From positions 62,001 to 126,000 of the forward strand of contig CAVRHV010000007.1 of NCBI GenBank assembly GCA_963721075.1: DNA of 64,000 nt. The letters run 5' to 3'. Each line of letters opens with the position of its first letter. Position 1 is the stretch's first letter. The translations under genes and the position numbers were made by a program. This document shows positions 19,189 through 28,668 of this stretch, in pieces. Under the pieces are notes generated by a model. That model did no database searches and had not been told where the DNA came from. It worked only from the letters and a program-made list of their open reading frames with translations. The stretch comes from DATFVA01 sp963721075 (GTDB lineage: Bacteria; Bacteroidota; Ignavibacteria; Ignavibacteriales; Ignavibacteriaceae).

Positions 19189-19274
19189 ATTTGAACATGA
19201 TTATTGAACTTAATTCTTTTACTGAATACCTTAAAGGGTTAAATTAAAACAACCGTTAATTTTACAATCTTCCT

Positions 19275-21176
19275 TTGAAAAGATATTATATCTTAATTTT
19301 AATTCATTTGATGGCATCAGCATTAATAAATGCTCAATCTGAAATAGACAGCCTTCAGTTTATTCTGGTTGAAAATCCTCTCAATCTCTTGTCAACAAAG
19401 CTCGATAAACAGCTTAATACCTATTACCTGTCATCTAAGTTTTCTTATAATAAAGTCTTTGAAAAGTATTCTTTCGACGTCACGGAAGATTACAATTCAA
19501 CTTTTATCAAATCAGCCGATAAAAGCATCAGGGACGAGCAGTTTCTTTCCGCTTCCGCTGCCTACAACATTACCCCATATCTCAAGTTAGGGTTCCTGGG
19601 TAATAATACTATTCTGTCCGATAATCGAAAGATTGAAATAAACCAGGCTTCAGTATCGAACGCGATGATATTCAGTGATCTGACACCTGGCGTAAATGTT
19701 CATATTTCTCCTTTTTTCGGCTACTCAAATAATAGACAAATCGGGGAGAATGATAACGGTTTTATTTACGGCGGCGAGGGATTGGTGGATGATTTTGAAT
19801 TATCTAACTTCAATTTATCATCAAGATTAAGGTTCCGGAACGAAGATATATCTCCAAGGAAAAATTTGTTAAGATATTTTAACCTTACAGCTAATAGTGT
19901 ATTTAACGAAAATGTGAGCAATTATATAACTACAGGGTATTTACAGAACAGAAAGGATTTTTATTATTCAGCCGATTCTGTTATTTCGAGAGAATATGAC
20001 ATTACCAACAATATTCAGAGCAGAGACGAAACAGCATACCTGCTTGAAGACGGACTTACCTATAATGGTTTTGCATCAAATTTTGGTCTGGATCTGAAAG
20101 GCAGGCTGGATTGGCGAAACATCAACAGGGATACACGTTATCACCCGGTGCAGGTATTATCCAGTTCAGTCTTTGATTCAAGGATAGAAGAATTGAAGTT
20201 CGAACTGGAATCCAACTTCAGATATATTACTTCATCTTTCTCCGGAAGACTGAGGGTAAATTATTCTGAAAGAGATGAAAAACATATTGCAAAGAATTTT
20301 TTAAATACCAGCTCTATCTTTTTTGATGAAAGACAGGATATAGAGAATCAGAAAAACAACAATTCAGCAAGGATTGCCGTGTCAGTGCAGGGTGACTGGG
20401 ATATATCCGGCTCAGATAAACTTTCATTTAGTGTTTATCAGAATAAACTCCGATATGATACCCCAAGTCCGGATAATTATGATGACAGAGATGAACTGCT
20501 TTCAATAATACGATTAAGGTATATTCATGTCCTTACACCTTTTTTTAATGCTTTCATTACTGCTGAAGGAACTCAAAGTCATATCGTTTACATTTTTTCA
20601 GAAAAAAGTTCAAATAATAATATAAACCGTGTACTAAAGTTCTCCGCAGGCGGCGAATATCATGGAAAGAACATATCATCAATAAATTCATTCGAGGTTT
20701 CTGCCAACTATACAGTATATGATTTCCGCGACCTTGTTCCAAACCTCAGAAGTTTTTCTTTCAGGCAGTTTACTGCTATTGATTCAAGTACTATAAGATT
20801 GGATAAGAAATTTTCGATAAAGAATTACGGTTATATCAAACTCTCGCAGCAGGGTGAACTTAACTGGTCTGCTTTTTCAGAAAAGCCCACACGTTTTTTA
20901 CAGGAAATTTACGCTGAACCTAAATTCGTATTATCTTATAATCATGTGAGTTTCGGACTTGGAAGCAGGATATTTTCTCTTTTAACATTTAATTATGATG
21001 GCAGGAAAAAAATAAAAGATTCTGATTATCTTAGTATAGGACCTTTGACAGAGATACTGTGGCTTGCAGAAAATACAATTTATTTCAAGATTTACGGCTG
21101 GTATGAGTTTATCACGGTAGATAATACCGGGCGACAGCAGGCTAATCTCTCATTTGAAGTAAATTGGAATTTCTAG
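19275..21176 (+). CDS. Outer-membrane beta-barrel protein, unknown function
   Basis: A 633-residue protein with a signal peptide (KRYYILILIHLMASALINAQ) and then long stretches of alternating hydrophobic and polar residues typical of barrel strands, ending NLSFEVNWNF with the C-terminal Phe used for BAM insertion. No plug, TPR or enzyme motif is visible. The start is a TTG at 19275; no suitable ATG exists. It lies 86 bp after the FN3 lipoprotein gene and 52 bp before the RsbW-like gene. I cannot assign a substrate. Confidence 0.75.
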   Translation: MKRYYILILIHLMASALINAQSEIDSLQFILVENPLNLLSTKLDKQLNTYYLSSKFSYNKVFEKYSFDVTEDYNSTFIKSADKSIRDEQFLSASAAYNITPYLKLGFLGNNTILSDNRKIEINQASVSNAMIFSDLTPGVNVHISPFFGYSNNRQIGENDNGFIYGGEGLVDDFELSNFNLSSRLRFRNEDISPRKNLLRYFNLTANSVFNENVSNYITTGYLQNRKDFYYSADSVISREYDITNNIQSRDETAYLLEDGLTYNGFASNFGLDLKGRLDWRNINRDTRYHPVQVLSSSVFDSRIEELKFELESNFRYITSSFSGRLRVNYSERDEKHIAKNFLNTSSIFFDERQDIENQKNNNSARIAVSVQGDWDISGSDKLSFSVYQNKLRYDTPSPDNYDDRDELLSIIRLRYIHVLTPFFNAFITAEGTQSHIVYIFSEKSSNNNINRVLKFSAGGEYHGKNISSINSFEVSANYTVYDFRDLVPNLRSFSFRQFTAIDSSTIRLDKKFSIKNYGYIKLSQQGELNWSAFSEKPTRFLQEIYAEPKFVLSYNHVSFGLGSRIFSLLTFNYDGRKKIKDSDYLSIGPLTEILWLAENTIYFKIYGWYEFITVDNTGRQQANLSFEVNWNF

Positions 21177-21228
21177 TTGGATTAAAAAAAAAATTTCATA
21201 TTTTACCAAATCAAATTCAGGAATAAAT

Positions 21229-21642
21229 TTGGCAGAAGACAAATACTACCTCGAGATCGAGAGTGATCCTAATAATCTTATCACTGTCGAAGAATTCATA
21301 AACTATTTTTCCAAAGATCTGGGTTTGGATGATGATAAATTATCCGCGCTGCTTCTTGCCGTAACAGAAGCGACTACTAATGCAATCATCCATGCTAACC
21401 GCAGTGATAAAAGTAAAATGGTTCAGATTACTGCAAAAGTTGAAGAAGGTAAGCTCTACATAATTGTTAAAGATGAAGGTCCGGGTTTCCAGCCGGAAGA
21501 GGTTCCGGATCCTACGGATCCTGAAAATCTGCTGAAAGATTCAGGAAGAGGATTATATCTGATGCGTATTTATATGGATGACCTCAGATATAATATTACT
21601 CCCCACGGAACAGAGACAATACTGGTACTAAATATCACTTAA
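21229..21642 (+). CDS. RsbW-like anti-sigma factor / histidine-kinase-type ATPase
   Basis: The 137 residues form a GHKL ATPase domain: N-box LLLAVTEATTNAIIHAN, G1 box VKDEGPGF and G2 box DSGRGLYLMR, with no HisKA domain. This is the layout of RsbW/SpoIIAB serine kinases that hold a sigma factor and phosphorylate an antagonist. No sigma factor or STAS-domain gene is next to it. The start is TTG at 21229, after AGGAA. Confidence 0.85.
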   Translation: MAEDKYYLEIESDPNNLITVEEFINYFSKDLGLDDDKLSALLLAVTEATTNAIIHANRSDKSKMVQITAKVEEGKLYIIVKDEGPGFQPEEVPDPTDPENLLKDSGRGLYLMRIYMDDLRYNITPHGTETILVLNIT

Positions 21643-21783
21643 TTTCCCTATTAAGGATTTAACTGCTTCTCCCGATTTCCTGAGTGCTAAAAGCTCATCA
21701 TCTGCCAGTTTCATTTCAATCACCTTTTCAATCTCATTCTTTCCAGGTTTCACCGGAACACCACAGAATACTTTCTGTAGTCC
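21628..21783 (-). pseudogene. Relic of a second malate/lactate dehydrogenase (C-terminus only)
   Basis: On the minus strand an open stretch reads VFCGVPVKPGKNEIEKVIEM then KLADDELLALRKSGEAVKSL, the C-terminal end of an LDH/MDH-family enzyme (family pattern: VPVxLGKNGVEKIxEx, then LxxxExxxxxxSxxxVK). Upstream of it the frame is closed by stops and no NAD-binding part is found. It overlaps the last 15 bp of the RsbW-like gene and lies just before intact mdh in the opposite direction. Its sequence differs enough from that mdh to be a diverged paralogue, not a recent duplication. Confidence 0.7.
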
Positions 21784-21888
21784 CTATTCTCAATTAAGCC
21801 AGGCCGAACACGGCAGGACCCTCTCCTGTCTTTTACATCGAATCTTTCGGCCCTTAAACTAAGAATTATCGCATTATAGAATATTGAG

Positions 21889-21907
21889 CTTCCATTGCAA
21901 ATGGAGG
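21889..21907. promoter_or_regulatory. Short inverted repeat upstream of mdh, possible operator
   Basis: CTTCCATT-GCA-AATGGAGG forms an 8-bp inverted repeat with one G/T mismatch, about 83 bp before the mdh start. TTGAGC on its left and TATCAT on its right could be a weak promoter pair with the palindrome in the spacer. This is inference from sequence shape alone. Confidence 0.3.
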
Positions 21908-21989
21908 CTATCATATTTATTTTTGTTTATTAGCTAGTGTTTCAGTTTGAGCTGAAATCTAAAATTCATTAAAACCAAGAGGAACAAAT

Positions 21990-22955
21990 ATGGGAAGGAA
22001 AAAAATAGCATTAATAGGCGGCGGACAGATTGGCGGAGTACTTGCTCAGCTTGTTGCTATGAGACGACTCGGAGATGTGGTTATGTATGATATCGTTGAA
22101 GACATGCCTCAGGGTAAAACCCTCGACATCGGAGAAGCGGCCAGAATAGACGGCTTCGATGCAAATGTAACGGGAACGAATGATTATAAAGATATTGAAA
22201 ATTCTGATCTTATAATCATCACTGCAGGTCTCCCCAGGAAACCCGGAATGAGCAGAGATGATCTGCTTACCACAAATGCCAAAATTATGAATACTGTTGC
22301 GGAAAATGTTAAGAAATATGCTCCCAACGCTATCGTAATTATCATATCCAATCCTCTCGATGCAATGGTAACACTATTCAAGAAGGTCACCGGTTTTGAT
22401 CATAACCGGGTTCTTGGACAGGCCGGAGTACTCGATTCATCAAGGTTCTCAACTTTTATTTCATGGGAACTGGGAGTATCGGTCAAAGACGTTAACACAA
22501 TGGTCCTCGGAGGGCATGGAGATACAATGGTACCGATTGTAAGATATGCCAATGTCAACGGTATTCCTGTAATGGAACTCCTCGAGAAGAAATACAATGA
22601 TAAAGCTAAGGCACAGGAAGTTATGGATGCCATCGTACAGAGAACAAAGATGGCAGGCGGAGAAGTAGTAAAGCTTCTTAAAACAGGTTCAGCATTTTAT
22701 TCACCGGCTGCTGCGGCAATTGCAATGGCAGAATCTATTTTAAGGGACGAAAAAAGAGTTCTTCCTGTATGTGCGTATCTGGATGGTGAATTTGGAATTA
22801 AGGGTTATTATGTCGGCGTACCTGCAGTACTGGGTGCAAACGGTGTAGAAAAAGTAGTTGAATTTTCACTTGATGATAAGGAACAGAAACTTCTTGATAA
22901 TTCAGTATCAGCTGTTAAATCCCTGGTAGCGGATATGGAAAGACTAGGTTTCTGA
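21990..22955 (+). CDS. mdh: Malate dehydrogenase, LDH-like type
   Basis: A complete 321-residue enzyme that interconverts malate and oxaloacetate with NAD in the TCA cycle. It has the Rossmann start KIALIGGGQIGG, the NAD-selective Asp in VVMYDIVED, substrate-loop Arg residues in GLPRKPGMSRDDL, and the active-site His in MVLGGHGDTMVP. The RKPGMSR loop is the malate-type sequence rather than the lactate-type one. AGAGGA before the ATG is a good ribosome site. It is monocistronic, ended by the terminator at 22981-23013. Confidence 0.95.
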   Translation: MGRKKIALIGGGQIGGVLAQLVAMRRLGDVVMYDIVEDMPQGKTLDIGEAARIDGFDANVTGTNDYKDIENSDLIIITAGLPRKPGMSRDDLLTTNAKIMNTVAENVKKYAPNAIVIIISNPLDAMVTLFKKVTGFDHNRVLGQAGVLDSSRFSTFISWELGVSVKDVNTMVLGGHGDTMVPIVRYANVNGIPVMELLEKKYNDKAKAQEVMDAIVQRTKMAGGEVVKLLKTGSAFYSPAAAAIAMAESILRDEKRVLPVCAYLDGEFGIKGYYVGVPAVLGANGVEKVVEFSLDDKEQKLLDNSVSAVKSLVADMERLGF

Positions 22956-22980
22956 TTTTTCGCAAGGAAGTCTTTAAAAC

Positions 22981-23013
22981 AAAAAAACCCTCTTAGTTAA
23001 GAGGGTTTTTTTT
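22981..23013. terminator. Bidirectional rho-independent terminator
   Basis: AAAAAAACCCTCTTA-GT-TAAGAGGGTTTTTTTT between mdh (plus) and rpmA (minus). A strong stem with A and T runs on both sides serves both convergent transcripts. Confidence 0.93.
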
Positions 23014-23029
23014 ATACTTTTAATCTTAA

Positions 23030-23284
23030 TTATGACGGCATAACACTGACAAATTGTCTGTCACCGCGTTTAGTTTCAAATTTAACAATGCCGTCTGCAA
23101 CAGCAAACAAAGTATCGTCACCGCCTTTTTTAACATTTACGCCGGGATGAAACTTTGTACCTCTTTGCCTTACCAGGATATTTCCGGCCAGAACACGCTC
23201 GCCGCCGAATCTTTTAACTCCCAGTCGCTGTGCATTACTGTCTCTTCCGTTTCTGGATGAACCCTGACCTTTTTTATGTGCCAT
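23030..23284 (-). CDS. rpmA: 50S ribosomal protein L27
   Basis: An 84-residue L27: MAHKKGQGSSRNGRDSNAQR, then RLGVKRFGGERVLAGNILVR. The basic N-terminal tail reaches the peptidyl-transferase centre. It follows rplU by 17 bp, the usual L21-L27 operon order. The N-terminus starts directly MAHKKG, so no processed extension is present. Confidence 0.97.
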   Translation of the reverse strand: MAHKKGQGSSRNGRDSNAQRLGVKRFGGERVLAGNILVRQRGTKFHPGVNVKKGGDDTLFAVADGIVKFETKRGDRQFVSVMPS

Positions 23285-23301
23285 TATAAAATCTCCTTCT
23301 G

Positions 23302-23610
23302 TTAACCTATGCTGGTAATTTCAATTCTGGTAAGCTGCTGTCTGTGTCCATTTCTTTTCTGGTAATTAGTTCTTCTTTTCTTCTTGAATACAATCACCTT
23401 ATCGTCCTTAATATGCTCAAGCACTCTGGCTGTTACTTTCATTTTTGCAACTGATGGCGCACCGATCTTAACATTTTTATCATCCGAAAAAAGCAGAATT
23501 TTATCAAAAGTAATTTCTGAATCAGGCTCTGCATTTAATTTCGGAACGTAGTATTTTCCTTTTTCCTCAACCTTAAACTGTTGACCTGAGATATTAACAA
23601 CAGCGAACAT
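23302..23610 (-). CDS. rplU: 50S ribosomal protein L21
   Basis: A 102-residue L21 that binds 23S rRNA. MFAVVNISGQQFKVEEKGKY at the N-terminus and the RRTNYQKRNGHRQQLTRIEI-type tail are characteristic. AGGTTAAGTAA upstream of the ATG gives a ribosome site. It is first in the rplU-rpmA pair. Confidence 0.97.
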   Translation of the reverse strand: MFAVVNISGQQFKVEEKGKYYVPKLNAEPDSEITFDKILLFSDDKNVKIGAPSVAKMKVTARVLEHIKDDKVIVFKKKRRTNYQKRNGHRQQLTRIEITSIG

Positions 23611-23748
23611 TTACTTAACCTTTCTGAAAAATTAGACAACAAAGTTAACAATTTGATCCTTATATGTCAATTCTGATAAAAGGAAAAATGTATCGAATTT
23701 GGAGAGAATAAGCAGAAAATCATTGAAAGTAATAAAAATATGCAGGAA

Positions 23749-23772
23749 ATCCGGTTTTATGAAAGACCGGAT
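23749..23772 (-). terminator. Stem-loop after the histidine kinase gene
   Basis: On the minus strand ATCCGGT-(10 nt)-ACCGGAT forms a perfect 7-bp stem just after the kinase stop codon. The T-run after it is short, so it may be a weak terminator or an mRNA 3'-end stabiliser. Confidence 0.4.
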
Positions 23773-23780
23773 CTTATGTT

Positions 23781-24809
23781 TTACTTTTTAAGTCTGAAGG
23801 AGAATTCACTTCCTTTACCGGCTTCACTTTTTACTTCAACTTTAGAACCATGGGCCTCGACGATATGCTTAACTATTGCAAGTCCAAGTCCGGTACCGCC
23901 GACCGACCTTGATCTGGCCTTATCCACCCTGAAAAATCTCTCAAAAATCCTCGGGATATCCTCTTCAGGAATACCGATGCCGGTATCCTTAATTACAATT
24001 TGTCCAAAATTTTCTTCTTCTTTAACCAGGATTGTAACAGAGCCGGATTCAGTGTATTTGATTGAATTGGTCAGGAGATTAACGAAAACCTGTTTCAGCT
24101 TATTTTTATCGCCGAAAAGCTGTAGTTTTTCTCTGAACGGTTCAATTTCCAGTTTAATGTTTTTTTCTTCAGCGAGGGGCTTCATCTCATTTACGATGCC
24201 TTCAAGGTAATCTTTCACTGAAAAATACCTGAAGCTCATTCTCATTTCTCCGGATTCGATCATAGAGATATCTATAAGATCATTAAGGAGATTATTAAGG
24301 TTTATTGTATGCTGATTAGCCTTGGCAAGGAAGTTCCTGTTGACTTTATCGTCATTTATGGCACCGCTCAGGAGAGTTTCTATATACCCCTGAATAGAGA
24401 AAATTGGTGTGCGAAGCTCATGCGATACGTTTCCAAGAAATTCCGTCCTGATTCTTTCAAGCCGCTTCAGATACTCAACATCGCTTTTTGCTTTATTAAA
24501 CATTTCCTTAATCTCCTGCTGCATCCCTTCGAGGTTTTTACTCAGATGAATTTCATCAGCCGAATGATAATTGTTATTCCTGATATTTGAAATAATATGT
24601 TTTACTTCCGCAAGCTCTTTAAGTCTTTTACTCCCCACCAGATTAAGTAAAAAGAGACTTAGGATTAAGATAACTATGATAAAAAAGATCTGGGCCGATG
24701 AGTTTTCAATGCCGAAAATCACCGCGGCGATAAAAACGATATCGAATATCAGAAATTCAGGAAGGAACACCCTGGCGGAATTAAGATTTGATTTTATTTC
24801 ATTCCACAC
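23781..24809 (-). CDS. Sensor histidine kinase, PhoR-like
   Basis: The 342-residue kinase has two N-terminal membrane helices (about residues 17-33 and 39-57), a short linker, the H-box GNVSHELRTPIFSIQGY with H130, N-box VFVNLLTNSIKYTE, G1 KDTGIGIPEE, F-box FERFFRVDKARS and G2 GGTGLGLAIVK. The extracellular loop is only a few residues, so it probably senses a membrane or cytoplasmic signal, or works with a partner as PhoR does with Pst/PhoU. The start is GTG at 24809 inside the end of the response regulator gene (11-bp overlap), so it is coupled to its partner. Confidence 0.93.
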   Translation of the reverse strand: MWNEIKSNLNSARVFLPEFLIFDIVFIAAVIFGIENSSAQIFFIIVILILSLFLLNLVGSKRLKELAEVKHIISNIRNNNYHSADEIHLSKNLEGMQQEIKEMFNKAKSDVEYLKRLERIRTEFLGNVSHELRTPIFSIQGYIETLLSGAINDDKVNRNFLAKANQHTINLNNLLNDLIDISMIESGEMRMSFRYFSVKDYLEGIVNEMKPLAEEKNIKLEIEPFREKLQLFGDKNKLKQVFVNLLTNSIKYTESGSVTILVKEEENFGQIVIKDTGIGIPEEDIPRIFERFFRVDKARSRSVGGTGLGLAIVKHIVEAHGSKVEVKSEAGKGSEFSFRLKK

Positions 24810-25485
24810 TTTTAAATCTATACCCTACACCTTTAATGGTTTCGATAAGGTCAGAATAATTTTCAAGCTTTTCGCGTATTTTCCTTATATGCACGTCTAC
24901 CGTTCTGTCAACAACATAAACATCTATCCCCCACACTGTTTTTAATAATGCATCACGACTGAATACCTTGCCGGGATTATTTGCAAGGAAATAAAGAAGT
25001 TCAAATTCTTTCCTCGGAAAGACTACTTCACTGCCGTCGAGTTTAACGATGTACCGATCGCGGTTAATATGCAGGGGACCTGTTTCGATAATAACAGGAA
25101 TACTTTTTTCTTCTTTTGGATTTTTTCTAAGGTTTGAATTTACCCGTGCAACAAGCTTTTTGGGTGAGATTGGCTTCTTAATAAAATCGCTGGCACCCAG
25201 ATCCAGACCTTTAATTTCATCTGCTTCAGCACCTTTCGCAGTAAGAAAAATAACCGGAATATCTGCATATTCACTGTTTTCCCTGATGCGTCTGCACACT
25301 TCATACCCGTCGATATTCGGCATCATAATATCAAGTATTATCAGGTCCGGTTTCTCAGTGACCTTCTGAAGAGCCTCACTGCCGTCATAAGCGGTTATTA
25401 CATCGAAACCCTCCTGGTTCAGATTGTATTCCAGGAATTCGACAATATCCTTCTCATCATCTACTAGTAGTATTTTTGATTTCAT
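24799..25485 (-). CDS. OmpR/PhoB-family response regulator
   Basis: Residues 1-120 are a receiver domain with D9/D10, phospho-acceptor D52 (LIILDIMMPNIDGYEV), the T in IFLTAKG and the K in FIKKPIS. Residues 130-228 are a winged-helix DNA-binding domain (FPRKEFELLYFLANNPGKVF, then DRTVDVHIRKIREKLE). It should activate or repress promoters when phosphorylated by the kinase encoded next. Its ATG overlaps the stop of the upstream oxidoreductase gene by 4 bp. Confidence 0.94.
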   Translation of the reverse strand: MKSKILLVDDEKDIVEFLEYNLNQEGFDVITAYDGSEALQKVTEKPDLIILDIMMPNIDGYEVCRRIRENSEYADIPVIFLTAKGAEADEIKGLDLGASDFIKKPISPKKLVARVNSNLRKNPKEEKSIPVIIETGPLHINRDRYIVKLDGSEVVFPRKEFELLYFLANNPGKVFSRDALLKTVWGIDVYVVDRTVDVHIRKIREKLENYSDLIETIKGVGYRFKSVE

Positions 25486-26497
25486 GTCTGCCTGATAGTA
25501 ACTTCAGATTTTTTTTCGGCCGACTGGTACATTGCATCAATTACTCTCATCCTGGAAAGTGCTTCTGTAGCTGGTGAGAATACCGGGTTAAGTCCTCTTA
25601 CTGCACCAATAAAACTTTTCAATTCATTAAGATAGGATTTCTTAAATAATGTCATTGCGCTTTCGGTCTGTGCGGGAGTAAGATCCATAAACTGTTCATC
25701 AATTTTTTTGTTTATTCTGAAAGGGTTCAGAGAGGCGCTTCCTTTTGTACCATAAACATTAAAATAAAACAGATCTTTCTCAAGCGGTATCGACCAGCTG
25801 GTTTCCATATTTATGACAGCATTATTCTTGCATCTCAGCATGCTTATAGAACTATCTTCCACATGTTTGGTATTCATCGAGTAGTTCTGGGTAGACACAC
25901 TTGTAACCTGGGGATAATCCAGCAGCCACAGCGAAAGGTCGAGCAGAAGAATGCTCAGGTCTATAATTACTCCTCCTCCCGATTCCTCCTTCTTAGTAAA
26001 CCATTTCTCTCCGCTGCTTTGTCTTCGTATCCATCCGCATTTTACATAAAATGGTTCTCCGATTTCACCTGAGTTAATGAGACTTCTTAAAATCATCGCG
26101 TCGGGTCTATACCTCAGATTCATGTCCGACCATGATTTTATTCTTTGATTTTTTTGCTGCATCAATTATAGGTTTAGCGTCAGCATAAGTTCTTGCAAGC
26201 GGTTTTTCAACGAGCACGTCCTTCCCTGCTCTTAAGGGCTGCAATGGCAGTCTCTTTATGCAGGTGTGTAGGGGTTGCAATTATAACAGCATCCGCTTCA
26301 GCCTCCGATAGAAGTTCTTTGTAGTCGGTATATCTTCCATCGATATTAAACTTATCAGCCATCGTGTTCAGCCTGTTTTTATTTATCTCTGCTACTGCTG
26401 TAACTTTTACATTATTCATTTTCAGCAGATTGGGAAGGTGAACAAGCTGTACGATTCCGCCAAGTCCTATGATGGCAACTTTTGTTTTTTCAGTCAA
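25482..26497 (-). CDS. Gfo/Idh/MocA-family oxidoreductase, two frameshifts
   Basis: The N-terminus KVAIIGLGGIVQLVHLPNLL is the Rossmann NAD(P) site and VIIATPTHLHKETAIAALK the following block. One extra base near 26222 breaks the frame; the next frame gives AGKDVLVEKPLARTYADAK, which holds the conserved EKP motif. A second extra base near 26118 shifts into the frame that encodes NLRYRPDAMILRSLI and the C-terminal substrate domain to 25482. Corrected length is about 338 residues. These enzymes oxidise or reduce sugars and inositols; the substrate is not evident. It overlaps dxs and the response regulator gene by 4 bp each. Confidence 0.85.
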
Positions 26498-28428
26498 ATT
26501 GTTATCTCCCGGTTAAGGCTTTTATTTCTGCAAAAAGATTTTACCCTTTCAACAATTCCTTCAGGATCAATCTTCAAAATATGATGTAGTTCTTTCTGGG
26601 TTCCATGTTCAACAAACTCATCAGGAAGTCCCATTCTCAAAATATCATTCTTGTAGTTATTTTGATTAAAGTACTCTAAAACCGCACTCCCGAATCCTCC
26701 AACAAGAGTATTTTCCTCGAGTGTCACAATTTTAGGATGCTTTCCTGCAACATAATCCAGCATTCGCTCATCCAATGGCTTAATAAACCTCATATTTATA
26801 ACCTCGCAGACAATACCTTCGGCAGCAAGTTTTTCAGCTGCTTTAAGTGCATACTCCACCATTGAACCTACAGCCAGAAGTGCAACATCGTCACCTTCCC
26901 GAAGCTTTTCTGCTTTTCCTATTTCAATAATATCGAAACCGGCTTTAAGCTCAACGCCCAAAGCAGAACCACGCGGATATCTCAAAGCGACGGGACCTTC
27001 CTTATAATTTACAGCAGTGTAAAGCATATCCCTTAACTCTGATTCATCTTTAGGAGCCATAATAACTATTCCCGGAACCAGTCTTAAATAGGTCAGGTCA
27101 AAAGCTCCGTGGTGGGTAGGTCCGTCAGCTCCCACAAGACCAGCCCTGTCCATCGCAAAAACAACGTGAAGTTTCTGAATCCCGACGTCGTGAACTATCT
27201 GATCAAATCCTCTCTGCAGGAAAGTTGAGTAAACTGTTACCACAGGAACCACACCCTGAGTGGCCATACCTGCCGCAAATGTCACGGCATGTTCCTCTGC
27301 AATCCCAACATCAAAATAATTTTCAGGAAATTTCTTCTGCAGGATATCCAGACCTGTTCCATCGGGCATTGCCGCAGTTATGCCTACTACATTTTTATTA
27401 TCTTTTATGATTTCAACCAGTGCATCTCCGAATATTGAAGTGTAAGAAGGAGCGCTGCTGCTTTTCTTATAAGCTTTACCTGTCAGCTTATCAAAGGGAG
27501 TAGACGCATGAAGCTTTTGCTCATGCCCTTCTGCCGGTTTATAACCCTTTCCTTTCTGAGTCATTGCATGAACAAGTATAGGACCTTTAAGATCTTTAAC
27601 CTGTTCAAATATTCTAACCATCTGGTGAACGTTATGACCGTTTATAGGACCAAAATACCTGAATCCCAGAGCTTCGAAGAGCATACCCGGAGTTATCACA
27701 GCTTTAATACCGTTTTCCAGCCGGGCCGCAATCTTTCTAAGACGGTCACCAAACTGATCCAGTTTACCGGTCAGTTCCCAGATCTGTCCTTTAAATTTAT
27801 TATAATCAGGGTGGGCAATCATTTCGGTAAAATAATTGGAAACCTGCCAGACATTGGGAGCAATTGACATTCTGTTATCGTTGAAAACAACAATCAGGTC
27901 AGACTTATTAATTCCCGAATTGTTCATAGCTTCATAAGCCATTCCGCCCGTCATCGCTCCATCGCCGATTATGGCAACCACTTTTCTGTCCTCTTTTTTC
28001 AGATCTCTGGCAACCGCCATACCCAGAGCTGCAGATACAGAAGTTGTTGCATGTCCGGCGCCAAACGTATCATATTCACTTTCATTTCTTTTTAGAAAGC
28101 CACTTATGCCATGCAACTGCCTGATCGTATTAAGCTTGTCTTTTCTTCCTGTTAGTATCTTATGAGGGTAGGCCTGGTGTCCGGTGTCCCATACAACAAG
28201 ATCATGAGGTGTATTAAATACTTTATGGACAGCAACAGCAAGCTCTACTGTTCCTAATCCTCCTCCAAAATGACCTCCGACCTCTGAAATCGTATCAATA
28301 AGGTATTCACGTATATCCCTGCATAAATCTTTGAGCTCCTGGGTAGTGAGGTTCCGGATATCAGCGGGAACATTTACCTTTGAAAGAATCGGATATTTAA
28401 CCCCATCAGACATATTTTCATTCTCCAT
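26494..28428 (-). CDS. dxs: 1-deoxy-D-xylulose-5-phosphate synthase
   Basis: A complete 644-residue ThDP enzyme that condenses pyruvate and glyceraldehyde 3-phosphate, the first step of the MEP isoprenoid pathway. WDTGHQAYPHKILTGR holds the catalytic-site His, GDGAMTGGMAYEAMNN is the ThDP/Mg motif, and the transketolase core (DVGIAEEHAVTFAAGMA) and C-terminal domain follow. It is preceded by xseB (3-bp gap) and followed by the oxidoreductase with ATGA overlap. Confidence 0.97.
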   Translation of the reverse strand: MENENMSDGVKYPILSKVNVPADIRNLTTQELKDLCRDIREYLIDTISEVGGHFGGGLGTVELAVAVHKVFNTPHDLVVWDTGHQAYPHKILTGRKDKLNTIRQLHGISGFLKRNESEYDTFGAGHATTSVSAALGMAVARDLKKEDRKVVAIIGDGAMTGGMAYEAMNNSGINKSDLIVVFNDNRMSIAPNVWQVSNYFTEMIAHPDYNKFKGQIWELTGKLDQFGDRLRKIAARLENGIKAVITPGMLFEALGFRYFGPINGHNVHQMVRIFEQVKDLKGPILVHAMTQKGKGYKPAEGHEQKLHASTPFDKLTGKAYKKSSSAPSYTSIFGDALVEIIKDNKNVVGITAAMPDGTGLDILQKKFPENYFDVGIAEEHAVTFAAGMATQGVVPVVTVYSTFLQRGFDQIVHDVGIQKLHVVFAMDRAGLVGADGPTHHGAFDLTYLRLVPGIVIMAPKDESELRDMLYTAVNYKEGPVALRYPRGSALGVELKAGFDIIEIGKAEKLREGDDVALLAVGSMVEYALKAAEKLAAEGIVCEVINMRFIKPLDERMLDYVAGKHPKIVTLEENTLVGGFGSAVLEYFNQNNYKNDILRMGLPDEFVEHGTQKELHHILKIDPEGIVERVKSFCRNKSLNREITI

Positions 28429-28431
28429 ACT

Positions 28432-28668
28432 TTACTCTTCACTTTCCTCTTCTTCATAATTCAATTCGTCAAGCTTTTTTTTAAGCTCCGTAATTCTCAA
28501 TTCAGCTTTTTTCAAGGCTGAAATACAGCTTCGCGAAAGTTCAATCCCTTCCTCATACAGATTGAGAGCCTCTTCAAGATCAACCGCATCTTTTTCAAGA
28601 AGAACAGATATCTCTTCAAGTCTTTTAAGATCTTTCTCGAAAGCATTTTTAGTTTGTTTTTTACTCAT
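28432..28668 (-). CDS. xseB: Exodeoxyribonuclease VII small subunit
   Basis: A 78-residue helical protein with the XseB pattern FEKDLKRLEEISVLLEKDAV then LEEALNLYEEGIELSRSC. Several copies wrap around XseA to form ExoVII, which degrades single-stranded DNA. The ATG at 28668 overlaps the end of xseA by 8 bp; the longer in-frame version from 28704 would run far into xseA and is less likely. Confidence 0.94.
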   Translation of the reverse strand: MSKKQTKNAFEKDLKRLEEISVLLEKDAVDLEEALNLYEEGIELSRSCISALKKAELRITELKKKLDELNYEEEESEE

